A DNA stretch of 42,408 bases, from positions 1-42,408 of the forward strand of contig CANSRB010000009.1 in assembly GCA_947649285.1 (NCBI GenBank), in the 5' to 3' direction. The notes below the pieces were generated by a model. It was not told the DNA's origin and made no database searches. It saw only the letters and a program-made list of their open reading frames with translations. This stretch comes from an uncultured Clostridia bacterium (GTDB lineage: Bacteria; Bacillota; Clostridia; Oscillospirales; Ruminococcaceae). A program made the position numbers and the translations under genes. This document shows, in pieces, positions 1 to 7,112 of the stretch. The stretch's first letter is position 1. Every line of letters starts with the position of its first letter.

Positions 1-53
1 CCCCCGACCTGCTGATTACAAATCAGCTGCTCTACCAACTGAGCTACACCAGC
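1..53 (-). tRNA. tRNA-Thr (anticodon TGT), 3' part cut by window edge
   Basis: Read on the minus strand, the sequence gives an acceptor 5' strand GCTGGTG, a D-arm (AGCTCAG...GAGC) and an anticodon stem-loop GCTGA-TTTGTAA-TCAGC whose central triplet is TGT, which decodes Thr. The T-arm and 3' acceptor strand lie outside the window. It sits 65 bp downstream of tRNA-Pro on the same strand with no obvious promoter between them, so both are probably processed from one transcript. Confidence 0.93.
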
Positions 54-118
54 AACATTCAGCTTTACTAGTATAACACAGACTTGGACGCTTGTCAACT
101 GTTTTTTCAAAATTATAT

Positions 119-195
119 TGGTCGGGACGACAGGATTCGAACCTGCGGCATCTTGGTCCCAAACCAAGCACTCTACCAAGCTGAGTTACGTCCCG
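119..195 (-). tRNA. tRNA-Pro (anticodon TGG)
   Basis: The minus strand folds into a complete cloverleaf. The acceptor CGGGACG pairs with CGTCCCG, the anticodon stem is CTTGG/CCAAG around loop TTTGGGA (anticodon TGG, Pro), and the T-loop is the standard GGTTCGAATCC. The discriminator is A and the CCA end is encoded (positions 119-121 on the complement). It is the first gene after the consensus promoter at 273-301. Confidence 0.96.
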
Positions 196-272
196 ATTGC
201 TGACGAAAAGGCAGAAAGCTTCCTGCCCGCCTGTTTTAACAGGCTGCGGCTGCGTCATCAGCCAGCTTGTTC

Positions 273-301
273 ATTATACCCGAATTTCCCGATAATGTCA
301 A
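273..301 (-). promoter_or_regulatory. Sigma-A promoter of the tRNA-Pro/tRNA-Thr unit
   Basis: On the minus strand TTGACA is followed after exactly 17 bp by TATAAT, a perfect housekeeping consensus. Initiation is expected near position 266, about 70 nt before the mature tRNA-Pro 5' end. Such strong promoters are typical of stable RNA genes. Confidence 0.9.
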
Positions 302-346
302 GCTTGGATTAGGCAAAGAAACCCTGTGTTTTTCTCTTAAAAAGGA

Positions 347-375
347 TTGTCAAGGAGATGAAATTGGTGTATAAT
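347..375 (+). promoter_or_regulatory. Sigma-A promoter of the TetR-type gene
   Basis: TTGTCA (347-352), a 17 bp spacer and TATAAT (370-375) form a near-consensus promoter that diverges from the tRNA promoter. The predicted start is near 382, giving a leader of about 30-40 nt to the GGAGGTGA ribosome binding site. Confidence 0.85.
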
Positions 376-408
376 TACTCTCTGCACAGGAAACGGAACG
401 TCTATTAG

Positions 409-1023
409 TTGGAGGTGATTTTTCTGGATGATACCAAAACGCGGATCCTTTGCGCAGCGATAAAGGCTGTGCGGCAGTATGGGCTGGAAGGGGTGCGGAT
501 TCAGAATGTCAGCGAGCTAGCAGAGATTTCATCCGGGGCAATTTACCGCCACTTTGAAAGCAAGGATCAGCTTTTAGTGGAATGCTTTACCTATGTGGAT
601 AAGCAGGTGGCCGCTATTTTTGAACACCTGAGAATCAATCCGCTGGAAATGCTGACAGACCCGGTTGGAGCGATCCGGCAGCTGTGGCTGCCCTACTTCC
701 GGTTCTGGACATCCCGGCCGGATGAAACCGTTTTCTACCACCGTTTCCGGGACAGCACCTTTTTCCCCCAATATAACAAAAGCCGGGATGTGGATTGCTT
801 CAAAACCTTCATTGGAATGATAAACGTCTTTAAAAAGGCGTTCCCCCGCTTAAACCAAATCAATGAGGATTTATTATGGCTCCATGTCCTCACCTCTACG
901 GTACTGTACGCGAAATACGTGGTGGAGGGTGTCCTTCCAAACAATCAGGAAACTGAGGACACCGTATTTCAGCTGCTGATTACAGGCTTGAGCGGTTATA
1001 TCAAGCCCAAAAAGAAGAAATAA
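409..1023 (+). CDS. TetR/AcrR-family transcriptional regulator
   Basis: The 204-residue frame matches the size of TetR-type repressors. The N-terminal ~55 residues form the DNA-binding helix-turn-helix: an ILCAAIKAV-type first helix, then the motif AEISSGAIYRHFESKDQLL, which is the family's most conserved stretch. The remaining ~150 residues are the variable ligand/dimer domain, so the effector cannot be read. The track start (TTG at 409) lies on top of the ribosome binding site GGAGGTGA (411-418). The in-frame CTG at 424 has ideal spacing and gives a protein 5 residues shorter, so the true start is uncertain. It has its own strong promoter (347-375). A likely target is the palindrome at 1069-1086 between it and the diguanylate cyclase, by inference only. 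Confidence 0.85.
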   Translation: MEVIFLDDTKTRILCAAIKAVRQYGLEGVRIQNVSELAEISSGAIYRHFESKDQLLVECFTYVDKQVAAIFEHLRINPLEMLTDPVGAIRQLWLPYFRFWTSRPDETVFYHRFRDSTFFPQYNKSRDVDCFKTFIGMINVFKKAFPRLNQINEDLLWLHVLTSTVLYAKYVVEGVLPNNQETEDTVFQLLITGLSGYIKPKKKK

Positions 1024-1042
1024 AATTCAGTTATGCCGATCT

Positions 1043-1067
1043 CCCGCTGGCATCTGTTCACAGCGGG
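1043..1067 (+). terminator. Stem-loop after the TetR gene (weak or non-canonical terminator)
   Basis: CCCGCTG (1043-1049) pairs with CAGCGGG (1061-1067) across an 11 nt loop, 20 bp after the tetR stop. No T-run follows, so intrinsic termination would be inefficient. It could be a partial terminator or an mRNA 3' stabiliser. Confidence 0.4.
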
Positions 1068-1068
1068 T

Positions 1069-1086
1069 AGTAAATAAACGTTTACT
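1069..1086. promoter_or_regulatory. Candidate operator, perfect inverted repeat AGTAAA-N6-TTTACT
   Basis: A 6 bp perfect dyad with a 6 bp spacer sits 41 bp before the diguanylate cyclase start and 46 bp after the tetR stop. Size and position suit a dimeric repressor such as the adjacent TetR protein, but no convincing -35/-10 pair was found around it. Binding is an inference. Confidence 0.4.
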
Positions 1087-1126
1087 TGCTTATTGCGCAA
1101 AATAATGAGAATAAGGAGAATGGTAT

Positions 1127-2047
1127 ATGGAAAAAATTCTAATCGTTGATGACAGCGCTGTGCAGGCAATTCAGTTAAAAGCCATTCTGGAGGATGAGTA
1201 TGACGTTGCCATTGCTCAAACGGCGGAGGAGGGGCTGCGCCGTGCCAGCAGCGAGGATTTTTCGCTGATTTTATTGGATGTAGTGATGCCAGGGATGGAC
1301 GGCTTTACCTTGTTGAAAAAACTACAGGAAGAAATTATTACCCAGAGTCTCCCGGTTATTTTGATTACCAGCCTTTCCGATGTGGAGAACGAGCAGCGCG
1401 GGCTTGTGTTAGGGGCGGTGGACTATATTTCAAAACCGTTCAGCCCTCTGATCGTTAAAGCAAGAGTCAATACTCATATCAAGCTGTACCGCTATCGAAG
1501 GCAGGTGGAACAGCAATCCATGACGGACCAGCTGACAGGGGTTTCCAACAGACGGGGCTATGATCTGTACAGTATTATGAAATGGAACGAGGCGATTCGT
1601 TTGAAAGTTCCTTTCTCCATCTGTATGTTTGACATTGACCGATTTAAAGTATACAACGACACCTATGGGCACCCTGCCGGGGATAAAGTAATTGCCTCTG
1701 TAGCACAGACAGCAACGGCCTACTTGCAGCGCAGTACGGATTTTCTCGCCCGCTATGGCGGCGAAGAATTTATAGCTCTTTCTTTGGGCGATCATTCAGC
1801 ACAGATCTTTCAGTATATGAAAAAAATCCGGCAGGCGATAGAGGATCTCCATATTCCCCACGATCCATCTGTAGCTCAATGGGTTACGGTCAGTATTGGG
1901 GGTGTTACCATTATTCCTGAAAAAGACAGCGCCTATGACTTTTACTTGAAGGTTGCGGATACAATGCTGTATGATGCCAAGAAAAATGGCCGCAACCGGG
2001 TAGTTTGGACGGACGAACATATGAAGCAGCTCTGGGAAAAAGAATAG
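1127..2047 (+). CDS. PleD-like response regulator, receiver + GGDEF diguanylate cyclase
   Basis: The protein has 306 residues. An N-terminal receiver domain (about 1-120) carries the acidic pair DD8-9, the phosphoacceptor Asp51 in LLDVVMPGMDG and Lys103 in ISKPF. A GGDEF domain (about 130-300) has DQLTG at 134-138 and the active-site motif GGEEF at 211-215. An RSTD motif lies exactly five residues upstream of GGEEF, the canonical product-inhibition I-site, so synthesis of cyclic di-GMP from two GTP with feedback control is expected. There is no membrane segment, so it is cytosolic. RBS AAGGAG precedes ATG 1127. No partner histidine kinase is visible. In a motile organism its product would be expected to oppose swimming, which is general knowledge rather than a reading of this locus. 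Confidence 0.95.
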   Translation: MEKILIVDDSAVQAIQLKAILEDEYDVAIAQTAEEGLRRASSEDFSLILLDVVMPGMDGFTLLKKLQEEIITQSLPVILITSLSDVENEQRGLVLGAVDYISKPFSPLIVKARVNTHIKLYRYRRQVEQQSMTDQLTGVSNRRGYDLYSIMKWNEAIRLKVPFSICMFDIDRFKVYNDTYGHPAGDKVIASVAQTATAYLQRSTDFLARYGGEEFIALSLGDHSAQIFQYMKKIRQAIEDLHIPHDPSVAQWVTVSIGGVTIIPEKDSAYDFYLKVADTMLYDAKKNGRNRVVWTDEHMKQLWEKE

Positions 2048-2085
2048 CGGGGTAAGAGAAGGGGAAGTGGAGATGTTTACCGAAA

Positions 2086-2134
2086 AAATGCTCGCTCCCT
2101 GTGCGTTTGTCCAGCCCACAGGGAGCGAGCATTT
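2086..2134 (-). terminator. Strong intrinsic terminator, best oriented for a minus-strand transcript
   Basis: An 18 bp perfect stem (2086-2103 with 2117-2134) has a 13 nt loop. Read on the minus strand it is followed by TTTTTT, a textbook terminator. Read on the plus strand it lies 38 bp after the diguanylate cyclase stop but is followed only by GTCGC, so it is weaker there. The polarity implies a minus-strand transcript coming from 2135-2700. Confidence 0.75.
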
Positions 2135-2401
2135 GTCGCAGAACCGGAAACCGACCTGCTTCCTTTTTTCACGCCGAATAATCGTGCGTCGGGCCGAGCA
2201 GAACTCCGGCTTATTCATATCTGAATCCAGGCACCCCTGGCAAGGACACTCCGGCTTCTGCGCCTGGCTGCAGAAGCGTTTATTCAGGGGCGGGAAAACC
2301 GTTATCGGACGCAGCACCCTTTGAAGGAATCTCCGCTTACCAATCTGGAGACGATGCGGATATAGTCGGCACACCCTCAAATTGATACCCGATGAGGGTC
2401 A
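2135..2401. other. Unassigned structured stretch, possible minus-strand ncRNA or Cys-rich ORF
   Basis: No confident gene is seen here. On either strand nested dyads are visible: GAATAA...TTATTC, and CTGAAT...ATTCAG enclosing CCAGG-N4-CCTGG and CTTCTGC-N8-GCAGAAG. One minus-strand frame is open and cysteine-rich, with repeated KPEC/KPEF and a later FCDKC pair. It runs without a stop through the terminator and into the diguanylate cyclase gene, so as it stands it is not a normal gene. Possible readings are a structured RNA ending at the 2086-2134 terminator or a decayed small zinc-ribbon gene. None of the common riboswitch, tmRNA, SRP or RNase P signatures was recognised. Confidence 0.3.
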
Positions 2402-2527
2402 GGCTTTGCCTGTTCGCGCATAAAATGCGCTGTGCGCCGTCTATGAAGCCCTACCGCATGGCCGCTTCGCGGCCCACTGCGGCATAATATGCCGCAGTGT
2501 TGAAAAGAATCTAATGCTTCTTTTCAA
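2402..2527. repeat. Compound tandem-hairpin repeat, copy A
   Basis: Consecutive perfect hairpins with tiny loops are packed together: AGGC-ttt-GCCT, GCGCAT-aaa-ATGCGC (2416-2430), GGCCGC-ttc-GCGGCC (2460-2474), an 11 bp stem CACTGCGGCAT-aat-ATGCCGCAGTG (2475-2499) and TTGAAAAGAA-N8-TTCTTTTCAA (2500-2527). The order of a GCGGC(A/G)TA...TGCCGC hairpin followed by an A-rich/T-rich hairpin recurs at 13742-13784. It abuts the truncated zinc-ribbon gene at 2515-2694. No transposase is present, so if mobile it would be a non-autonomous element. Confidence 0.6.
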
Positions 2528-2694
2528 GTGCGTTGACCATAAAAGGCAGGGACAGGTTTCTCGAACAGCAGAGAGAGCGGTGGTCCTGCGGATGCGGAGG
2601 GGTAATTTCTGTTCACGAGGGGATTTGCGGCCGATGCGGGGAAAACTATACCGAGCTGCCGGCAGAGGAATCCTCCAAGCCGTGCCGCCCATGA
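2515..2694 (+). pseudogene. C-terminal remnant of a zinc-ribbon (DUF3795-like) protein
   Basis: A plus-strand frame too short for the ORF track reads RFLEQQRERW, then a four-cysteine ribbon (SCGCGG ... GICGRCG) and ends at TGA 2692-2694. The CxC...CxxC arrangement with an intervening His is directly visible. The FLxxQRERWxC lead-in resembles the C-terminal ribbon of DUF3795-type proteins from memory, without a search. The upstream in-frame stop (2512-2514) lies inside the last hairpin of repeat copy A. No start with a ribosome binding site exists, only a TTG at 2533 without one. The 5' part is therefore missing, apparently replaced by the repeat. The remnant ends 25 bp before the DUF1905 gene, which suggests an ancestral two-gene unit. 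Confidence 0.65.
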
Positions 2695-2719
2695 TTGGAT
2701 TCGATTCAGGAGGTCATAG

Positions 2720-3010
2720 ATGGCAGGAAAAGTGTACCAGTTTCAGGCTGAAATTCACACCATTCCGCAAAAGGGTGGGGCTTATATTGAATTCCCCTAC
2801 GATATTCGCCAGGAGTTTGGCCGGGGCCGGGTCAAAGTCCATGCGACGTTTGATGGGGTCCCCTATGATGGAAGTATTGTCAATATGGGGCTGAAGAGGG
2901 AGGATGGAAGCATCTGTTATATCCTTGGCGTGCTGAAATCCATCCGCGAACAGTTGGGGAAATCAGAAGGCGACATGGTCGAGGTCACCGTTTCCGAACG
3001 GCTCAATTAA
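2720..3010 (+). CDS. DUF1905 domain protein
   Basis: The 96-residue protein is covered end to end by the DUF1905 fold: a Y-x-F-x-A start, the central AYIEFPYDIRQEFG segment, a GxVKVxATFDGxPYDGS-type core and a C-terminal RxQLGKSEGDxVEVTV stretch. The family is small, cytosolic and functionally uncharacterised, and is often found fused or next to YdeI-like proteins. Start ATG 2720 has a strong GGAGG 9 nt upstream. A bidirectional terminator follows 6 bp after the stop. A truncated zinc-ribbon gene lies just upstream. Confidence 0.88.
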   Translation: MAGKVYQFQAEIHTIPQKGGAYIEFPYDIRQEFGRGRVKVHATFDGVPYDGSIVNMGLKREDGSICYILGVLKSIREQLGKSEGDMVEVTVSERLN

Positions 3011-3015
3011 AACTG

Positions 3016-3050
3016 AAAACCCCCGCCCATTTCAAAGGGCGGGGGTTTTT
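3016..3050. terminator. Bidirectional intrinsic terminator
   Basis: AAAACCCCCGCCC (3016-3028) pairs with GGGCGGGGGTTTT across an 8 nt loop, with a T-run on the plus strand and the A-run/T-run mirrored on the minus strand. It separates the DUF1905 gene (plus) from the convergent ABC permease gene (minus). Confidence 0.93.
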
Positions 3051-3070
3051 GATTGAAAAAGCAACTCAGA

Positions 3071-4465
3071 TCAGTTCCGCATAGCTTCCAGTGCGGAAAG
3101 CCGCATAGCCCGCCTTGCCGGGAAGAAGCCGGCGATCAGCGCCACCAGGATCGCAAAGCCGATAGCCAGGACAGACAGCCAAAGAGGGATAGAGGAAATA
3201 GAGGTTCCGCCTCCCATCCCCATGCCGATAGAAGCGCCTCCGGCAAATTTATTCAATAGGAAGGAAATCCCGTAGGACAAACCTACCCCGCAGATCCCGC
3301 CGAAAAAGCCGATCAGTCCGGCTTCGGTTAAGAACATCGTGCGGATATCCTTCAGATAACAGCCGATGACTTTCATAATACCGATTTCACGGGTCCGCTC
3401 ATAGATGGACATAACCATCGTATTGGTAATCCCGATTGCAGCGACCAACAGGGAAACCCCGCCGATCCCAGCCAGTACCATCTGGATCATCTGGGACTGC
3501 TCCTGCATCTGGGTGATCCACTCTGCGCTGGTGTAGGATTGGTATCCCATCTCCTTGATCTGCTCGTTGATGGCAACCGTGTGATCCATGCTGTCCGAGA
3601 GCACCAGGATGGTGTCATAGGACTGCTTTTTCCGGCTGCTGGAGGAGGAAGAGTTATTGAATTTATCCGCTTCCTTTTTCAGCTTGAGCGCGGTGTCCAT
3701 ATCGATATAAATGCTGTAATCCTGCTGGCTTTGGGTCTGCTTCAGAATGCCAAGGGTCTTTAGATTGTACGCGTTGGCCTTTTTGCGGGGCTCCCCGGAG
3801 AAGTCCCCAGGGTTGGATTCCCCGTAGCTCCAGTCATAGCTGTACCGCACCCGGACGCTTTCATCCATCGGGTCGATTTCAGGCGGGTCACGGGAAATCA
3901 GGTTCCCGTTTTCATCATATACAGTGCCGCCGCTCCACCCTCCGATCATAATACCGCCTCCGCTGACGCGCCGGGGCTTGGAAAACTGATAGGGGACCTC
4001 TGCGCCCATTACGCAGAAGATATTTTTTCCGGTGTCGTAATCCTGTTCGGAGAACAGGCGGCCCTGTTCCGCCGTCATTCCCAGCGCGTCTAGATATTCC
4101 TTATTGATGCCGTAAACGGTGGGATAGGCCAGATATTTCCCGGAGAATACCTTCCCGTCCAGCCGCACCTGGGGAACAACCAGCTTGACGTTTTCCAGGG
4201 CGGAAAGGGCTTCGACAGCTTTGTCGTCCAACGCCTCTCCCTGCTGGCCGGTTTCCCAGTTGTAGCCTTGGTTGACCTCGATGGTGGTCAAGTCGCCCAT
4301 TCCGGCCATGGATTCGCTGAAGGACTGATCCATCGCGATCCCTAAGGACATCATCGTGACGATAGAGGCCGTACCGATCACAACGCCCAGAACCGAGAGG
4401 ATCGAGCGGGTTTTCCGCCGCTTAAAATTGCCGAAAGCCAACCCGACAATATCAATCTTCTTCAT
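3071..4465 (-). CDS. MacB/FtsX-type ABC transporter permease
   Basis: The 464-residue protein has the type VII (MacB/LolCE/FtsX) layout: an N-terminal membrane helix at about 20-42 (RRKTRSILSVLGVVIGTASIV), a large extracytoplasmic domain to about 325, then three C-terminal helices starting near GIGGVSLLVAAIGITNTMVMSIYERTREIGIMK, the hallmark FtsX-domain signature. The extracytoplasmic part has a poly-Ser tract and the last loop is Gly-rich. The start overlaps the preceding gene by 14 bp, implying translational coupling. It is the last gene of the ATPase/anchored protein/permease operon. Proteins of this type usually transmit force across the membrane or extrude substrates without a classical channel. 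The substrate is unknown. Confidence 0.92.
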   Translation of the reverse strand: MKKIDIVGLAFGNFKRRKTRSILSVLGVVIGTASIVTMMSLGIAMDQSFSESMAGMGDLTTIEVNQGYNWETGQQGEALDDKAVEALSALENVKLVVPQVRLDGKVFSGKYLAYPTVYGINKEYLDALGMTAEQGRLFSEQDYDTGKNIFCVMGAEVPYQFSKPRRVSGGGIMIGGWSGGTVYDENGNLISRDPPEIDPMDESVRVRYSYDWSYGESNPGDFSGEPRKKANAYNLKTLGILKQTQSQQDYSIYIDMDTALKLKKEADKFNNSSSSSSRKKQSYDTILVLSDSMDHTVAINEQIKEMGYQSYTSAEWITQMQEQSQMIQMVLAGIGGVSLLVAAIGITNTMVMSIYERTREIGIMKVIGCYLKDIRTMFLTEAGLIGFFGGICGVGLSYGISFLLNKFAGGASIGMGMGGGTSISSIPLWLSVLAIGFAILVALIAGFFPARRAMRLSALEAMRN

Positions 4466-6212
4466 CGTTCACCGCAGCTTTCTTATTCGCTTTGCGTTTT
4501 TTCAGGAACAGGAAGACGCCGGTCCCGGCTCCGCCCAATACGACAACGCCGATCACAATCCAGCCCCACAGAGGGAAGCCGGCTTTGGCCTCAGGCATCC
4601 CGGGCATTCCAGGCATCATCCCGCCGTCGATCCCCGGCTCAAAAACACCCATGTCCATGGGCATGATATTGGCGGTGAATTCGGTGCGATCCTCCTTTTC
4701 CTGCCCTTGGGAGTCCTCATATTTAAGTACAACCGCGCCCTTGAGCTCGCCTTCGCCGTTGGGGATCAGGCTGCCGTCGAAATAATCGTTGTATCCGGCG
4801 GAGAGGTTGCCGATGTAGGTATCGCCGCCGTCCAGAGTGAAATCGCCTTCAATAGCAACCGAGAAATTATAAATGGTCGATTTCCCTTTATTGATGTATT
4901 GGAAGCTCAGCGGGAGAGGCATTCCGCTCTGCCCGTCCGTAGGCAGGTTCATGCCCTGGATATCCAAACGCTGCTCCTGATTGACGGCAAAGGCGATCTG
5001 TTCTTCCGAAGCAAATGCAGTGCCGGAATCATTTTCATAATCAATTTTCAGCAGGACGGCGTAAACACCGGGTTCGATATCCTGACGGGACATCAATTCA
5101 ATCTGCTGGGTTGCCGAGCCTTTAGGCGAGATTCTTTCAATGAAAAAGGAGTTGCTGCCGGCTGCCGGGAAGAAAACCTCACCGGAGGAGCCGCCGCCTG
5201 AACTGCCGGTGCTGCCCGAGGTGACAGAACCCAGCACGACCTTAATATTGGAAACGGCCGTTTCCGAGCTGGTGTTCTGCAGGGTGAAATTCAGGGTGAA
5301 TGACTGCCCTGCGTTGATGGTTTCCGTATCCGTCGAATAGTTCGATACGATGATCCGGGGCTGTCCGCCCTTGCCGTCGCCGCCGGCATCCGGGGAACGC
5401 TTTACCTGGGTATAGATGGTTTCGGTATACGCGAAGCGCTTGCCGAAAGCGTCTTTATAGGAAACGTCAAAGGTAATCGGATAGTTCCCGGTGGAGACCT
5501 CCGAGCCCAGATAAACAGAAAAGGGAATCGTGGCGGACTGGCCGGTTTCCAGCACCTCTAGTTCCGCGGGAAGGAAGTTTTCGTAGAGGGTGAAGCCTTT
5601 GGATTGCTCCAGGTTCAGCGAAACCCGCATATCGAAAATATTCAGCCCATAGGGGTTATGGAAGTTGACATTCAGGATGGATTTATTTTCCTTGCCGATT
5701 TCTTCGTCTTCAAAAGAGGCGGATTGAATATAGGCATACTGGTTGGATTTCCCGCCCACGCTGACTTGGAACGTATCCTCGGCAGTGAAGACGTTGTCAT
5801 TCCCATCCAGATAAGTAAAGCTGACTTTTAACGTATACCGTCCGGAGGGAACGGAGCCGGATACATTGATCGTCGGATTGATTTTGGTATTATCCTGGAT
5901 GACCGGGATTTCGTACCATCCGGTAGGGGTGTCTACCGAGAACATATCCGCGTAGTCGCCGGTTCCGGAGATCCGCATCCGGACGTCGAACGCGTCATAG
6001 GTATCACGGGTGCCAAGTACCAGTGGGAAAGCTCCGATTTCTCCGGACTCCAGCAGGGGGCGTTCCACCTCGCGGACATAGATTTTGGCATCGCGGGGCG
6101 GCTCTTCTTCGCTTCCGCCGTCAAAAGTGGGGCCGTCGATGGACGCAAAGGCCGGAACCGTGAGAACGGCCAGCATTAAAAGGCTGAGGAAAAGTGCAGT
6201 CAGTTTTTTCAT
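4452..6212 (-). CDS. Secreted, membrane-anchored protein with four Ig-like (CARDB/NEW3-type) repeats
   Basis: The protein has 586 residues. A clear signal peptide (1-24, ending AFA) is followed by about four beta-sandwich-like units of ~110 residues (roughly 38-148, 155-270, 283-410, 415-525). Each has the LxVxFxN(P/T)...G..A..PF(S)V...V..G.Y.(I/L) pattern of CARDB/NEW3/COG1361 domains. Unit 3 carries a Gly/Ser-rich insertion. A Met/Gly/Pro-rich stalk leads to a C-terminal membrane helix (WGWIVIGVVVLGGAGTGVFLFL) and a Lys-rich cytosolic tail, so the repeats face outside. It lies between the ATPase and permease genes and overlaps the latter, the position MacA occupies in MacAB systems. There is no HlyD/MacA fold. 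Function is unproven; a substrate-binding or wall-spanning partner of the permease is inferred. Confidence 0.85.
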   Translation of the reverse strand: MKKLTALFLSLLMLAVLTVPAFASIDGPTFDGGSEEEPPRDAKIYVREVERPLLESGEIGAFPLVLGTRDTYDAFDVRMRISGTGDYADMFSVDTPTGWYEIPVIQDNTKINPTINVSGSVPSGRYTLKVSFTYLDGNDNVFTAEDTFQVSVGGKSNQYAYIQSASFEDEEIGKENKSILNVNFHNPYGLNIFDMRVSLNLEQSKGFTLYENFLPAELEVLETGQSATIPFSVYLGSEVSTGNYPITFDVSYKDAFGKRFAYTETIYTQVKRSPDAGGDGKGGQPRIIVSNYSTDTETINAGQSFTLNFTLQNTSSETAVSNIKVVLGSVTSGSTGSSGGGSSGEVFFPAAGSNSFFIERISPKGSATQQIELMSRQDIEPGVYAVLLKIDYENDSGTAFASEEQIAFAVNQEQRLDIQGMNLPTDGQSGMPLPLSFQYINKGKSTIYNFSVAIEGDFTLDGGDTYIGNLSAGYNDYFDGSLIPNGEGELKGAVVLKYEDSQGQEKEDRTEFTANIMPMDMGVFEPGIDGGMMPGMPGMPEAKAGFPLWGWIVIGVVVLGGAGTGVFLFLKKRKANKKAAVNDEED

Positions 6213-6300
6213 AGTTGTTCATCCAATCCGCCGCTATGCACGGCTTTGTTGAAAGGGGATTCCCTGCCGCATAGAATATACAGGGACCCATCCGGTATTT

Positions 6301-7056
6301 TTAGGCGGTGACTTCCGCCGGATGGTCAGCCAGCTCCGGCACCTCCGGCCGGATGGGGTTTTCGTTTTGTTCAATATATTCAATATCGCCGTCCAGCACA
6401 TGGACGATGCGGTCGGCATAATGGGCAATGGAAGGATCGTGGGTAACGATAATCAGGGTCTGGCCGGTTTTTCGGATGATGTCGACAATAATCGCCATAA
6501 CCTCCAGGGTGGTGTGGGAGTCCAGGTTCCCGGTTGGCTCGTCGGCAAAGACGATCTTCGGCGTGTTGACGAAGGCGCGGGCGATCCCGACCCGCTGCTG
6601 CTGGCCGCCCGACATCTGGGTGGGCTTGTGGTGCATATGTTTTCCCAGTCCGACGGCTTCCAGGATTTCCTTGGCCCGGCGTTCCCGTTCTTTTTTGGAA
6701 ACGTTCAGGAACATCAGCGGCATGGCGACATTTTCCAGGGCTGTCAGCGCCGGCAGCAGGTTATAGGCCTGAAAAACGAAGCCGATTTTCCCTTGCCGGA
6801 ACACCGCAAGCTGCTTTTCGTTCATTTCTGTCACGACAGATCCGTCGATTACAATCCGGCCCCGGGTAGGCTTTTCCAGGCCCGCCATCATATTCAGCAG
6901 GGTGGATTTCCCTGAACCGGAGGTGCCCAGCAGGCAGCAGATTTCACCTTCGTTAATGGCCAGGTTAATGTGGTTGAGCGCGACGGTTTTTTCATCCCCC
7001 AGCCGGTAGACCTTGCGCAGATCCTGAATTTCAATAATGGGTTTGCTCATGGGCAT
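6301..7056 (-). CDS. MacB/LolD-type ABC transporter ATP-binding protein
   Basis: The 251-residue nucleotide-binding domain has Walker A GTSGSGKST, Q-loop in FVFQAYNLLPALTALENV, signature MSGGQQQR, Walker B IVFADEPTGNLD and H-loop VTHD. The AYNLLPALTALENV segment and EPTGNLD are typical of the LolD/MacB/FtsE branch that pairs with FtsX-type permeases such as the downstream 3071-4465 product. Start ATG 7056 has GGAG 7 nt upstream. The C-terminus extends about 20 residues beyond the usual LolD-like end. It is first in its operon, 88 bp before the anchored-protein gene, and two inverted-repeat promoters lie upstream. Confidence 0.95.
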   Translation of the reverse strand: MPMSKPIIEIQDLRKVYRLGDEKTVALNHINLAINEGEICCLLGTSGSGKSTLLNMMAGLEKPTRGRIVIDGSVVTEMNEKQLAVFRQGKIGFVFQAYNLLPALTALENVAMPLMFLNVSKKERERRAKEILEAVGLGKHMHHKPTQMSGGQQQRVGIARAFVNTPKIVFADEPTGNLDSHTTLEVMAIIVDIIRKTGQTLIIVTHDPSIAHYADRIVHVLDGDIEYIEQNENPIRPEVPELADHPAEVTA

Positions 7057-7112
7057 CTGTTCTCCTGTCTAATGATGGAACGGACGGTTTATAATAGGCG
7101 CTTTATGTGATT

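Noticed and set aside
1796-2380. Minus-strand 194-codon ORF
   Set aside because: It runs through an intrinsic terminator and deep into the diguanylate cyclase gene, so it is not a real gene as it stands. Only its Cys-rich middle part is mentioned as a possible relic.
2528-2719. T-box-like appearance (AGAGAGCGGTGG) upstream of the DUF1905 gene
   Set aside because: No T-box GGGTGG antiterminator, no terminator and no amino-acid-related gene downstream; the bases are explained by the zinc-ribbon coding frame.
2514-2894. Plus-strand 126-codon ORF overlapping the DUF1905 gene
   Set aside because: It is out of frame with the recognisable zinc-ribbon remnant and with the DUF1905 protein, both of which have family-like sequence; it is a shadow.
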